Assembly: GCA_002335385.1 (NCBI GenBank)
Contig: DCVK01000064.1
Span: 1 to 14,711, forward strand
Source of the DNA: Candidatus Aminicenantes bacterium UBA2190
GTDB lineage: Bacteria; Acidobacteriota; Aminicenantia; UBA2199
Direction of reading: 5' to 3'
DNA: 14,711 nucleotides
The position numbers and the translations under genes are program-made. This document shows positions 5,842 to 11,776 of the stretch, piece by piece. Position 1 is the stretch's first letter. Each line of letters opens with the position of its first letter. Below the pieces are notes generated by a model, which searched no databases, was not told the DNA's origin, and saw nothing but the letters and a program-made list of their open reading frames with translations.

Positions 5842-6594
5842 CTAGAAGGAAAAGGCCACTCCGGCGGCGAAATAATGGATCCAGGCGAAGTTATAGACCT
5901 CGTCGACGTCGGCGCCGCCCTCGACGAAGCGGTAGCCGACCCGCAGCTGCCAGCGCGGCGACGGGCGCCAGGTCAGCGCCAGCAGCACGTCCTCGGCCCG
6001 CCCCTGCTTGGCGGCCGCGCCGTCGGCTTCCAGCATCAATCCCAGCCGGTCGTTCCAATCCCAGATCAGGCGCAGGTGCAGCAGCGGCACGAAGCCGACG
6101 TTGGTCTTGCTGGCGGTCAGCCCGGGGGTCGTCAGCGCCACCTCGGCGTCACGGACCTTGGCGGTCAGGCCGATGTCCAGGCGCAGGCGCCACTTGTCCA
6201 GCAGCCGGTAGCGGTAGGTGAAGCGGTAGGAGTTGAAGGTGAAAATCCCGTCGGCCGCCGCCCCCTGGGGGAATTGCACCCCTTCGAAAAAGACCGGCCC
6301 CGGCAATGTTCCCTGCGCCTTCAGGGTCAGGGGCGCATAGAGCATCGAGAGCTCATGACGCCGCGAGATGGCATACGAGAGGCGCAGCCGGTAATACGCC
6401 TTGGCCGCAATGTCCAGGTCCCGGGACAGCGAGAACAGCGTGCCGCCGGCGTTGGGAATGCGCACATCGTTGTAGCCCGAGAAAACAGCGCCTCCCTCCA
6501 ATTCTACCGTCCAGGGGCGATCCCCGGCGGCAGTCGCCGGCATCGCCATGGCCAGGGTCAGCATGACCAATATGTACAAATCGTTCAATTTCAT
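5842..6594 (-). CDS. Predicted outer-membrane beta-barrel protein, 250 aa
   Basis: The protein starts with a signal peptide (hydrophobic core ILVMLTLAMAM, cleavage near ATA-AG around residue 23). The rest alternates hydrophobic/aromatic and polar residues in strands of about ten (AYYRLRLSYAIS, RFTYRYRLL, WRLRLDIGLTAKV, LHLRLIWDW, QLRVGYRFVEG). It ends in GVAFSF, the terminal Phe recognised by the BAM machinery. About ten strands can be counted, so a small closed barrel in the outer membrane is likely. No channel specificity can be inferred. The ATG at 6594 has a strong Shine-Dalgarno (GGAGG, plus-strand 6600-6604), and a predicted promoter lies at 6611-6639. It is divergent from the HAD gene, with only about 100 bp shared between the two start codons. 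Confidence 0.8.
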   Translation of the reverse strand: MKLNDLYILVMLTLAMAMPATAAGDRPWTVELEGGAVFSGYNDVRIPNAGGTLFSLSRDLDIAAKAYYRLRLSYAISRRHELSMLYAPLTLKAQGTLPGPVFFEGVQFPQGAAADGIFTFNSYRFTYRYRLLDKWRLRLDIGLTAKVRDAEVALTTPGLTASKTNVGFVPLLHLRLIWDWNDRLGLMLEADGAAAKQGRAEDVLLALTWRPSPRWQLRVGYRFVEGGADVDEVYNFAWIHYFAAGVAFSF

Positions 6595-6610
6595 GAATTC
6601 CTCCGCCTAG

Positions 6611-6639
6611 AACATACCTGAGCCAGTTATAATTTTCAA
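6611..6639 (-). promoter_or_regulatory. Predicted sigma70 promoter of the outer-membrane barrel gene
   Basis: Minus strand: -35 TTGAAA (6634-6639, 5/6), 17-bp spacer, -10 TATGTT (6611-6616, 4/6). The start would be near 6604, leaving a ~10-nt leader that just includes the Shine-Dalgarno. Confidence 0.45.
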
Positions 6640-6657
6640 GCCCCCTATCCCTGGCGG

Positions 6658-6686
6658 TTGCCACGACCGCTCTTCCCGGGTACAAT
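6658..6686 (+). promoter_or_regulatory. Predicted sigma70 promoter of the HAD gene; decides its start codon
   Basis: -35 TTGCCA (6658-6663, 5/6), spacer exactly 17 bp, -10 TACAAT (6681-6686, 5/6). The start should be near 6693. The upstream ATG at 6685 lies inside the -10 box and the one at 6658 inside the -35, so only the ATG at 6703 can be on the message. Confidence 0.6.
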
Positions 6687-6702
6687 GGCAGCGGTAAACC
6701 GC

Positions 6703-7392
6703 ATGGGCAAGAAATATCTCCTGTTCGACATCGACGGCACGCTGGTCCACGCCGGCGGCGCCGGCCGCCGGGCACTGAGCGCGGCGCTGGGCGGGATCGG
6801 CGTGGCGGAGGAAACCGTCCGCAAGATCCCCTTCGCCGGCAAGACCGACCGTCAGATCGTCCTCACCGCCCTGCGCGCCGCCGGCTTCGTTGCCGGCGAA
6901 CTGCCCGGCCGGCTGGCGAGCGTGCTCGACGCCTACCTGCTCCATCTGGCCGGCAACCTGCAGGAGCAGCCGGTGACGCCGTATCCCCTGGCGCGCGAGC
7001 TGCTCCAGGCCTGCAGCCGTTGCGATCACCTGGAACTGGCCCTGCTCACCGGCAACGTGCCCGAAGGCGCCCGGCTCAAGCTGAGTTCGGCCGGCCTGTG
7101 GGATTTCTTCTCCTGGGGGGTCTTCGGCGACCATTCCGAGGAGCGCTCCGACCTGGCCCGCGAGGCGCGGCGCCGCATCGCCGCCGGCAACGGCAGGGTC
7201 GATCCCCGCGACATCTTCATCATCGGCGACACCGCCGCCGACGTCGCCTGCGGCCGGGCCGTCGGCGCCTTCACCGTGGCCATCGTCTCCGATTTCGAAC
7301 CCCGGGAAAAGCTCCGGGCCGCCGGCCCCGACCTGCTGCTCGACGGCTTCGCCCCGCTGTTCGCTCTCTGGGAGCTGCCGCCGCCGGAATAA
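6703..7392 (+). CDS. HAD-superfamily hydrolase, phosphoglycolate-phosphatase-like, 229 aa
   Basis: This is a Mg-dependent phosphatase or related hydrolase of the haloacid dehalogenase superfamily. From the ATG at 6703, motif I is FDIDGTLVHAGG with the nucleophile and acid/base Asp at 9 and 11. Motif II is LLTGN with Thr116. A candidate motif III Lys is K126 in ARLKLSSAGLWDFF. Motif IV is IIGDTAADVACGRAVG with Asp176 and Asp180. Residues ~25-90 form a helical cap (type C1). The length fits phosphoglycolate-phosphatase-like members, but the natural substrate cannot be read from sequence. An in-frame extension to 6658 exists; I rejected it because a good promoter covers that stretch. The leader would be about 10 nt and has no Shine-Dalgarno. 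Confidence 0.9.
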   Translation: MGKKYLLFDIDGTLVHAGGAGRRALSAALGGIGVAEETVRKIPFAGKTDRQIVLTALRAAGFVAGELPGRLASVLDAYLLHLAGNLQEQPVTPYPLARELLQACSRCDHLELALLTGNVPEGARLKLSSAGLWDFFSWGVFGDHSEERSDLAREARRRIAAGNGRVDPRDIFIIGDTAADVACGRAVGAFTVAIVSDFEPREKLRAAGPDLLLDGFAPLFALWELPPPE

Positions 7393-7399
7393 GCCGCGC

Positions 7400-7416
7400 T
7401 GTTCCAAAATGGGACA
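7400..7416. promoter_or_regulatory. Palindromic upstream activator site 1
   Basis: TGTTCCAAAATGGGACA: 7-bp arms TGTTCCA/TGGGACA around AAA, one mismatch from a perfect dyad. Its centre lies about 254 bp before the predicted sigma54 start, at enhancer-like distance. Confidence 0.7.
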
Positions 7417-7468
7417 ACCGCGTCCCCAAGACGCCCTGCGGACAAGGCTTTCCCATCCCGGGCCGCAG

Positions 7469-7485
7469 TGTCCCAAAATGGAACA
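7469..7485. promoter_or_regulatory. Palindromic upstream activator site 2
   Basis: TGTCCCAAAATGGAACA: same dyad with the mismatch in the other arm. It lies 69 bp after site 1, centred about 185 bp before the predicted start. Confidence 0.7.
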
Positions 7486-7543
7486 AAAGGAAATCGCCTG
7501 AAATCCTTTACGGACAAGACTTTTCGCCGGCCGGCACCCGGAG

Positions 7544-7560
7544 TGTTCCAAATTGAAACA
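7544..7560. promoter_or_regulatory. Palindromic upstream activator site 3
   Basis: TGTTCCAAATTGAAACA: same dyad, one arm mismatch and AAT in the centre. It lies 75 bp after site 2, centred about 110 bp before the predicted start, the usual range for sigma54 enhancer-binding proteins. Confidence 0.7.
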
Positions 7561-7634
7561 ACAGGCGCCGGGCCGTCATGGGCCGGCATGGATGAAGATC
7601 CTTTACCTGCAAGGGTTTCACGATATCCCCTTGC

Positions 7635-7651
7635 TTGGCACGCGATTTGCA
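7635..7651 (+). promoter_or_regulatory. rpoN-dependent promoter: Sigma54 (RpoN) -24/-12 promoter
   Basis: TTGGCACGCGATTTGCA matches the sigma54 consensus YTGGCACGNNNNTTGCW at every fixed position, with the invariant GG (7637-7638) and GC (7649-7650) at the right separation. The start is predicted at about 7662, next to the ATG at 7663. Together with the three upstream palindromes this is a complete enhancer-dependent promoter. Confidence 0.88.
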
Positions 7652-7662
7652 TTCTCATCGGC

Positions 7663-7896
7663 ATGCTGACCAAGACCCTGTATTACTGCCCCAAGGATGA
7701 GGACATGCTGCTGTTCGAGGATGTATATGACGAGCGGCTCGACTTCGTCTACCAGCCGCTGCACGAGGTGCCCCGCGTCTGCTCCAAGTGCGGCTCCATC
7801 TGGTTCAAGAAAGACTGCCTGGTGATCGAGGAGCTGTTCGCCGCCCCCGGCACGCACCGCCCGGCCGTCGCCGGCAGCCGTTGCGAGAATCCATGA
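7663..7896 (+). CDS. Small Cys-rich (zinc-ribbon-like) protein, 77 aa, first gene of sigma54 operon
   Basis: The family is unknown. From the ATG at 7663 the protein has Cys at 9 (YYCPKDED), 40 and 43 (RVCSKCGSIWFKK), 52 and 74. C40-C43 is a zinc-knuckle CxxC and C9/C52 could complete a metal site. The middle is acidic and aromatic (EDVYDERLDFVYQPLHEV). The sigma54 promoter would start transcription on or just before this ATG, making it leaderless. An alternative start at 7705 (M15) has a better Shine-Dalgarno (AAGGA at 7693-7697, 7-nt spacing) but loses C9. The frame also stays open to 7468, but that stretch holds activator sites and is not coding. The stop overlaps the next start as ATGA, so the two are translationally coupled. 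Confidence 0.7.
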   Translation: MLTKTLYYCPKDEDMLLFEDVYDERLDFVYQPLHEVPRVCSKCGSIWFKKDCLVIEELFAAPGTHRPAVAGSRCENP

Positions 7897-8525
7897 AGAT
7901 CCACCAGATCTTCGCCGCCGAGAATTTCAGCGATCCGGCCAAGATCGATTGGGTGCGGCAGGAGGCGGAGTACATCTTAAAGGTCATGGAGGCCGACCCG
8001 AGCTTCACGCTGGCCGAGCGTTGCGGCCGGGAAATGCCCCCCGAATCCCTGCTGCGCTATTTCCGCCACCGCGAGCGCAACGAGAAGGCCTGCCGGATCC
8101 TGCAATACCTCCTCACCTTCCTCGGCCACATCCCGACGAGCGCCGAGATCGGCGAAGAGCCGGTCGACCCGGCCGAGCAGTTCCGCTCCTTCATCGCCTA
8201 TCAAACCGACCTGCTCCTGGAGGAGGACGTCAAGAACGCCGTGTTCCAGGAGACGAACCATGTCGGTCCGCAGCGGGCCGGCACCGTCTGGGACTACCAG
8301 GAGCGGATCATCCTCACGAACCGCGCGCTCCGGAACATGCTCGCCAGGAAGGAGGGCAACGTGGCCGTGGCCATTTCCAACCATTGCCGCGTCCTGGAGC
8401 AGATCTCCCTTTTCTGGTTCGACGTCCGCCGCCACGACCTGCGCCGGGCCCGGCGCAGCGACATTTTCATCTACCTGCTGTCCCAGCTGGTCCGCAGCCG
8501 CTGCTGGCAGGCGGGGTCGGCGTAA
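7893..8525 (+). CDS. Hypothetical all-helical protein, 210 aa, second gene of sigma54 operon
   Basis: I do not recognise this protein. It has no signal peptide or membrane segment, so it is probably cytoplasmic, and nearly the whole length reads as amphipathic helices. Notable stretches are PESLLRYFRHRERNEKACRILQYLLTFLGHIP (about 49-80), EQFRSFIAYQTDLLLEEDVKNAVF (~95-118), WDYQERIILTNRALRNMLARKEGNVAVAISNHCRVLEQISLFWFD (~133-177), and a basic tail with RRHDLRRARRSDIF. The ATG at 7893 overlaps the upstream stop (ATGA), so it is coupled to the Cys-rich protein and expressed from the sigma54 promoter. It converges with the flavoprotein gene, with a hairpin between the stops. Joint action with the zinc-ribbon protein is inferred only from coupling. 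Confidence 0.75.
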   Translation: MKIHQIFAAENFSDPAKIDWVRQEAEYILKVMEADPSFTLAERCGREMPPESLLRYFRHRERNEKACRILQYLLTFLGHIPTSAEIGEEPVDPAEQFRSFIAYQTDLLLEEDVKNAVFQETNHVGPQRAGTVWDYQERIILTNRALRNMLARKEGNVAVAISNHCRVLEQISLFWFDVRRHDLRRARRSDIFIYLLSQLVRSRCWQAGSA

Positions 8526-8553
8526 GCGCCGCGGGCCCCGTCTCGCGCGGCGC
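8526..8553. terminator. Hairpin between convergent genes, possible bidirectional terminator
   Basis: GCGCCGCG (8526-8533) pairs perfectly with CGCGGCGC (8546-8553) around a 12-nt loop. It begins right after the stop of the plus-strand gene and touches the stop of the minus-strand gene. No T-run follows on either strand, so intrinsic termination is doubtful. Confidence 0.3.
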
Positions 8554-9959
8554 TAGCCGGCCCGGCTCTCGGAGATGCCGGCCTGGAAGCGGCGGGCGAT
8601 CTCCTGCAGCTCGGCCACTTTTTCCGGGAAACGCTCCTTGAGGTCGTGCAGTTTCTTCAGCGCCGTTTCGCCTTCCCTGCCCAATTGCTCGACCATGGCG
8701 CGCGCCCGCTCGTAATCTTCGCGCAGCGAGTCTTTCCTGACCTCCCAGGCCTTGCCGGCCCCGTCGCACAGGGCAGTCAGCTGCCGCCGCGCCAGCACGT
8801 AGTCGTGCCGCAGCCGGGCGAACCTGTTCTCGAGCGCATGGATGGTCTCGTCCTTCAGCGTGACCAGGCTCTGGATAAAGGCCGCTTCGTACTCGTGCTT
8901 CAGGCCGTCCAGCAGCTCGGCCACCGGCACGATCTTTTCGACGCGGTGGGCGTTGGCGCCGCAGAAGGCGAAGCCCTGGTCGAGCAGACCCTGGCGGGCA
9001 TTGTCCAGGGCGATCGATATGCAATAGTCGGCGTGCTGGATGTCGCACTGCTCCAGGCAGCGCCAGGCGCAGCGCTTGACGTTGCGCACGCCGGCGGCGG
9101 CGTTGTCCAGGAAACGGTTGCGGATGGCGCGCCCCGGCAGCCCCACCGGGCTCTTGATGATGGCGATGTCCTCGGGGCGGCAGGCGACGTAGGCCTCCTT
9201 GAAGCGGCGGTCGGCGTCGCATTCGTCGGTGGCCACGAAGCGCGTGGCCATCTGCACTCCCTGCGCGCCCAGCTGCAGGAAGCGCAGGATATCTTCGCCG
9301 GTGTAAATGCCGCCGGCGGCGATGACCGGGATCTTCTTGCGGAAGGTTTCTTCATACCGGGCCAGGGCGGCGACGACCTGCGGCACCAGCACCTCGAGCT
9401 GCTGGTCGGCATCCTCGAGCCGGTCGGCCTTGAAGCCGAGATGCCCGCCCGCGAGCGGTCCCTCGACCACCACGGCGTCGGGAACGTCGTGGTAGGCCTT
9501 TTCCCAGTATTTGAAAATGAGCTCGGCGGCGCGCCCGGAAGAGACGATGGGGATGACCAGGCCGCCGGCGGCACGGATCCTGTCCACGGGGATGTTCTTG
9601 ATCGGCAAGCCCGCGCCCATGAACAGGGCGTCGGCCTTTTCCTCGATGCAGGTATCCAGCAGCTGCTGGAAATCGTTGGCCGCCACCATGATGTTGACGC
9701 CGATCAGCCCCGAGGTCTTCGCCCGGGCCTTGCGCAGCTCGGAGCGCATGGCCCGGATGTTGGCGGCGCGGCCGTCGGCGAAATAGTCGGGCTCGATCAT
9801 GCCGATGCCGTTGGCGGCGATGACGCCGATGCCGCCCTGGCCGGCCACGGCCGCGGCCAGGCCGGACAGCGAGATGCCGACCCCCATGCCGCCCTGGACG
9901 ATGGGCAGCGACGCCGTGCGCCTGCCGATGGATAATCTAGGCATTCTGAACAATATCAT
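8553..9959 (-). CDS. Nitronate monooxygenase / 2-nitropropane dioxygenase-like FMN protein with helical C-terminal extension, 468 aa
   Basis: This is a TIM-barrel flavoprotein of the NMO/FabK-like group, expected to bind FMN and use NAD(P)H or oxygen; its substrate is unknown. Visible blocks are VQGGMGVGISLSG (21-33, FMN site), GVNIMVAAND (87-96), FMGAGLP (113-119), VVVEGPLAGGHLG (163-175, with the family His at 173), IPVIAAGGIYTGEDI (210-224), GVQMATRFVATDEC (234-247) and KSPVGLPGRAIRN (269-281). Cys 297, 301, 305 and 313 (C-x3-C-x3-C-x7-C) plus C333 form a cluster that could bind metal. From ~354 a charged helical extension of about 115 residues follows, beyond the usual family end. The start at 9959 is fixed by the Shine-Dalgarno GAGGAGG (plus-strand 9964-9970); the longer frame to 10052 lies downstream of the predicted transcription start but has no ribosome site. 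Confidence 0.88.
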   Translation of the reverse strand: MILFRMPRLSIGRRTASLPIVQGGMGVGISLSGLAAAVAGQGGIGVIAANGIGMIEPDYFADGRAANIRAMRSELRKARAKTSGLIGVNIMVAANDFQQLLDTCIEEKADALFMGAGLPIKNIPVDRIRAAGGLVIPIVSSGRAAELIFKYWEKAYHDVPDAVVVEGPLAGGHLGFKADRLEDADQQLEVLVPQVVAALARYEETFRKKIPVIAAGGIYTGEDILRFLQLGAQGVQMATRFVATDECDADRRFKEAYVACRPEDIAIIKSPVGLPGRAIRNRFLDNAAAGVRNVKRCAWRCLEQCDIQHADYCISIALDNARQGLLDQGFAFCGANAHRVEKIVPVAELLDGLKHEYEAAFIQSLVTLKDETIHALENRFARLRHDYVLARRQLTALCDGAGKAWEVRKDSLREDYERARAMVEQLGREGETALKKLHDLKERFPEKVAELQEIARRFQAGISESRAG

Positions 9960-10065
9960 GGGACCTCCTCGACGCCGATCCTCTCGAGGGAAAAGAACCG
10001 CCGCGCATACGCGGTTTTCTATGATAAAACCGTATCCTGATCTCGATAACAATCACCCTGACCGT

Positions 10066-10094
10066 ATTATAGGACGTTTGCGGGGAAATTGCAA
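10066..10094 (-). promoter_or_regulatory. Predicted sigma70 promoter of the flavoprotein gene
   Basis: Minus strand: -35 TTGCAA (10089-10094, 4/6), spacer exactly 17 bp, -10 TATAAT (10066-10071, 6/6). The start would be near 10059, giving a ~100-nt leader that contains a small CCGCG/CGCGG hairpin (10001-10014). Confidence 0.6.
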
Positions 10095-10143
10095 GTCAAT
10101 ATCCGGCCTGAAGCGGCGGCCGGGGCGGAAGAATGCTGCCGGG

Positions 10144-10569
10144 CTAGTGTTCGGCGGCCCACTCCCGCACTTTGGCGGAAATGCGGTCGCGCAGGGCGCG
10201 CACCTGACGCATTTTTTCCTCGTCGTCCCCTGTGAAGGCGGCGGGGTCGGGGAAGCTCCAGTGGTCGCGACGGCCGGCGCCGGGAAAGATCGGGCACCCT
10301 TCCGCCTGGCTCTCGTCGCAGACGGTGATCACCCAGCCGAACCATTCCCCCCGGCGCAGCAGGTCGAAGGCGCTGCGGGTCGTTTTGGCGGAAATATCAA
10401 TGCCGATCTCGCCTATGGCTTTGACGACCAGTGGGTTGAGGTCTCCGGGCTCCAATCCGGCGCTCTCGGCGGCGAAGCGGTCGGAGCCGAATTCGTTTAA
10501 AAACGCTTCGGCCATCTGGCTGCGGGCCGAGTTGTGGACACAAATGAACAAGACCTTTGTCTTTTCCAT
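10144..10569 (-). CDS. arsC: Arsenate reductase, low-molecular-weight phosphatase type (thioredoxin-coupled ArsC)
   Basis: It reduces arsenate to arsenite in the cytoplasm, the first step of arsenic detoxification. The 141-residue protein has the P-loop CVHNSAR (C10-x5-R16) of LMW protein-tyrosine phosphatases plus the two redox Cys of the thioredoxin-linked class, C84 (VITVCDES) and C92 (EGCPIFPG). The general acid Asp108 is in FPDPA. The three Cys correspond to the trio known from the S. aureus pI258 enzyme, which separates it from plain phosphatases. Length is typical. An apparent GTG start at 10575 lies in the Shine-Dalgarno AAGGAG (10575-10580), so the ATG at 10569, 5 nt downstream of it, is the start. 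No arsR, arsB or acr3 gene is in the window; it is divergent from the phosphate-uptake operon, which fits arsenate entry through Pst. Confidence 0.92.
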   Translation of the reverse strand: MEKTKVLFICVHNSARSQMAEAFLNEFGSDRFAAESAGLEPGDLNPLVVKAIGEIGIDISAKTTRSAFDLLRRGEWFGWVITVCDESQAEGCPIFPGAGRRDHWSFPDPAAFTGDDEEKMRQVRALRDRISAKVREWAAEH

Positions 10570-10611
10570 ATACACTCCTTGAGGACAGGATAGTCGGGAA
10601 TGGTTAATTCC

Positions 10612-10640
10612 ATTTTAAAACAATATGAATTCAGTGTTAA
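10612..10640 (-). promoter_or_regulatory. Predicted sigma70 promoter of arsC
   Basis: Minus strand: -35 TTAACA (10635-10640, 5/6), spacer exactly 17 bp, -10 TAAAAT (10612-10617, 5/6). The start would be near 10605, a leader of ~36 nt. The Pho-box-like array begins 13 bp upstream of the -35. Confidence 0.6.
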
Positions 10641-10653
10641 TATAAAAAATTTC

Positions 10654-10692
10654 TTAACCGAAAATTAACCATGATTTTATTTCATCTTAATC
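10654..10692 (+). promoter_or_regulatory. Pho-box-like array of four 11-bp-spaced direct repeats
   Basis: TTAACC at 10654 and 10665 (identical), then TTTATT at 10676 and TTAATC at 10687, all exactly 11 bp apart. PhoB/PhoP-type response regulators bind direct repeats with this period, and the first two copies fit the PhoP pattern TTNACA-N5 closely. The array sits directly upstream of the porin-pst operon and takes the place of a -35 box, as in activated Pho promoters. The last two units are weak matches in AT-rich DNA. Confidence 0.6.
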
Positions 10693-10714
10693 GCCCGGGG
10701 CGATACTCCGGGCG
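10692..10714. other. Perfect 7-bp GC inverted repeat upstream of the porin gene
   Basis: CGCCCGG (10692-10698) and CCGGGCG (10708-10714) flank a 9-nt loop that contains the candidate -10 box. A T6 run occurs only at 10726-10731, too far for a standard terminator. It may be an operator or a leader structure if transcription starts further upstream. Confidence 0.35.
10702..10707 (+). promoter_or_regulatory. Candidate -10 box of the porin-pst operon
   Basis: GATACT (4/6) lies 9 bp after the last Pho repeat, about the distance seen in Pho-activated promoters that lack a -35. The start would be near 10714. Confidence 0.4.
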
Positions 10715-10742
10715 GAAACGCAAATTTTTTCGGAGGAAAAAA

Positions 10743-11753
10743 ATGAAACGTTCGATTCTGTTCATCCTGCTGGCCCTGTTCGTCCTGAGCGCCGTGAAGT
10801 TGCCGGCCGCCATCTCGGCCTACGCTTTCGGCGACTACTACTTCGTCCTCGCCCATCACAAGGAGACCGTGGAAGACCAGAACGGCTTTTGGCTGCGCCG
10901 CGTCTACCTGACCTATGAGAGCGACATCTCCGACAAGTTCAAGGCGCGCGCCCGCCTGGAGTTCAACAGCCCCGGCAATTTCTCCACCTCGGCGGCCAAC
11001 ATCGTCCCTTATCTGAAGGACGCAACCATCTCCTACCAGTATGCCCCCCTGCACAAGCTCACCGTCGGCATCCAGGACAGCCTGGCCTACGGCAACATCG
11101 AAAAGTTCTACGGCTACCGCCACCTCGAAAAGACCATGTTCGACCTGTACAAGAACCGCTCCTCGCGCGATTTCGCCATCGACTTCAGCGGCGCCTTGGA
11201 TAGCAACAAGAAGTTCAACTACAGCGTGCAGTACGGCAACTACTCGGGCAACAAGAACGAGACCGACAAATACAAGCAGGTCGGCGCCCGCCTGTTCGTC
11301 AACGTCACCCCGGAGCTGATGCTCGAAGTGAACGGCGACATCAGCACCGTTTCGGCCACCAAGAAATCCTATCTCTACCAGGCCTTTGCCGGCTACAAGG
11401 GCGACTGGGGCAGGCTGGGCTTGAATGTCGGCCAGGAGACGGTCAAGGAAGACGGCGAGGACGATGCCAGCATGGCCGTTCTTTCCGCTTTCGCCGTGGC
11501 CAAGCTCGGCAAGAAGTTCGAGGCCGTGGCGCGCTACGACATGAGCATGGACCCTCAGCTCCATGGCCAGGGCGATTACCTGCTCATCGAGAAAGGCTAC
11601 AAGACCAACCTGGCCATTCTCGGCCTGGCCTGGAACATCCACCCCAAGTTCCAGATCATGCCCAATATCAAGATGGTGTCCTACAAGGAAAACAACGGGG
11701 TCAAGCCGGCCAGCGACACCTATTTCAACCTCACCTGGTATTATCAGTTCTAA
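10743..11753 (+). CDS. Outer-membrane porin of the pst operon (phosphate-selective porin O/P-like), 336 aa
   Basis: This is a predicted outer-membrane channel supplying phosphate to the PstS system. The ATG at 10743 follows the Shine-Dalgarno GGAGG (10732-10736); an in-frame start at 10671 is rejected because it lies within the Pho-box array. The signal peptide is MKRSILFILLALFVLSAVKLPAA. The mature part is a run of amphipathic strands with aromatic girdles (FWLRRVYLTYESDISDKFKARARLEFN; AIDFSGALDSNKKFNYSVQYGNYSGN; FEAVARYDMSMD) and ends in YFNLTWYYQF with a terminal Phe. The N-terminal block GFWLRRVYLTYESDISDKFKARARLEF resembles OprP/OprO-type porins, where 'R-R-x-x-L...F.....EF' is common. 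It is followed 23 bp later by pstS. Barrel identity is firm; phosphate selectivity is inferred from position. Confidence 0.82.
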   Translation: MKRSILFILLALFVLSAVKLPAAISAYAFGDYYFVLAHHKETVEDQNGFWLRRVYLTYESDISDKFKARARLEFNSPGNFSTSAANIVPYLKDATISYQYAPLHKLTVGIQDSLAYGNIEKFYGYRHLEKTMFDLYKNRSSRDFAIDFSGALDSNKKFNYSVQYGNYSGNKNETDKYKQVGARLFVNVTPELMLEVNGDISTVSATKKSYLYQAFAGYKGDWGRLGLNVGQETVKEDGEDDASMAVLSAFAVAKLGKKFEAVARYDMSMDPQLHGQGDYLLIEKGYKTNLAILGLAWNIHPKFQIMPNIKMVSYKENNGVKPASDTYFNLTWYYQF

Positions 11754-11776
11754 AATAGAAAAATAAGGAGAAAAAC

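Noticed and set aside
7468..7662. N-terminal extension of the small zinc-ribbon protein (open frame from 7468)
   Set aside because: It would translate activator sites 2 and 3 and the sigma54 promoter, lacks a ribosome site and lies upstream of the predicted transcription start.
10001..10014. CCGCG-CATA-CGCGG hairpin in the leader of the flavoprotein gene as an attenuator
   Set aside because: Only five pairs (or six in a rival fold) and the following T-rich stretch is interrupted; not enough for a terminator call.
10604..10642. Further TTAAWW-like units at 10604, 10615, 10626 and 10637, in 11-bp steps, as a second Pho box for arsC
   Set aside because: They coincide with the AT-rich -10/-35 of the arsC promoter, match poorly, and are out of phase with the main array.
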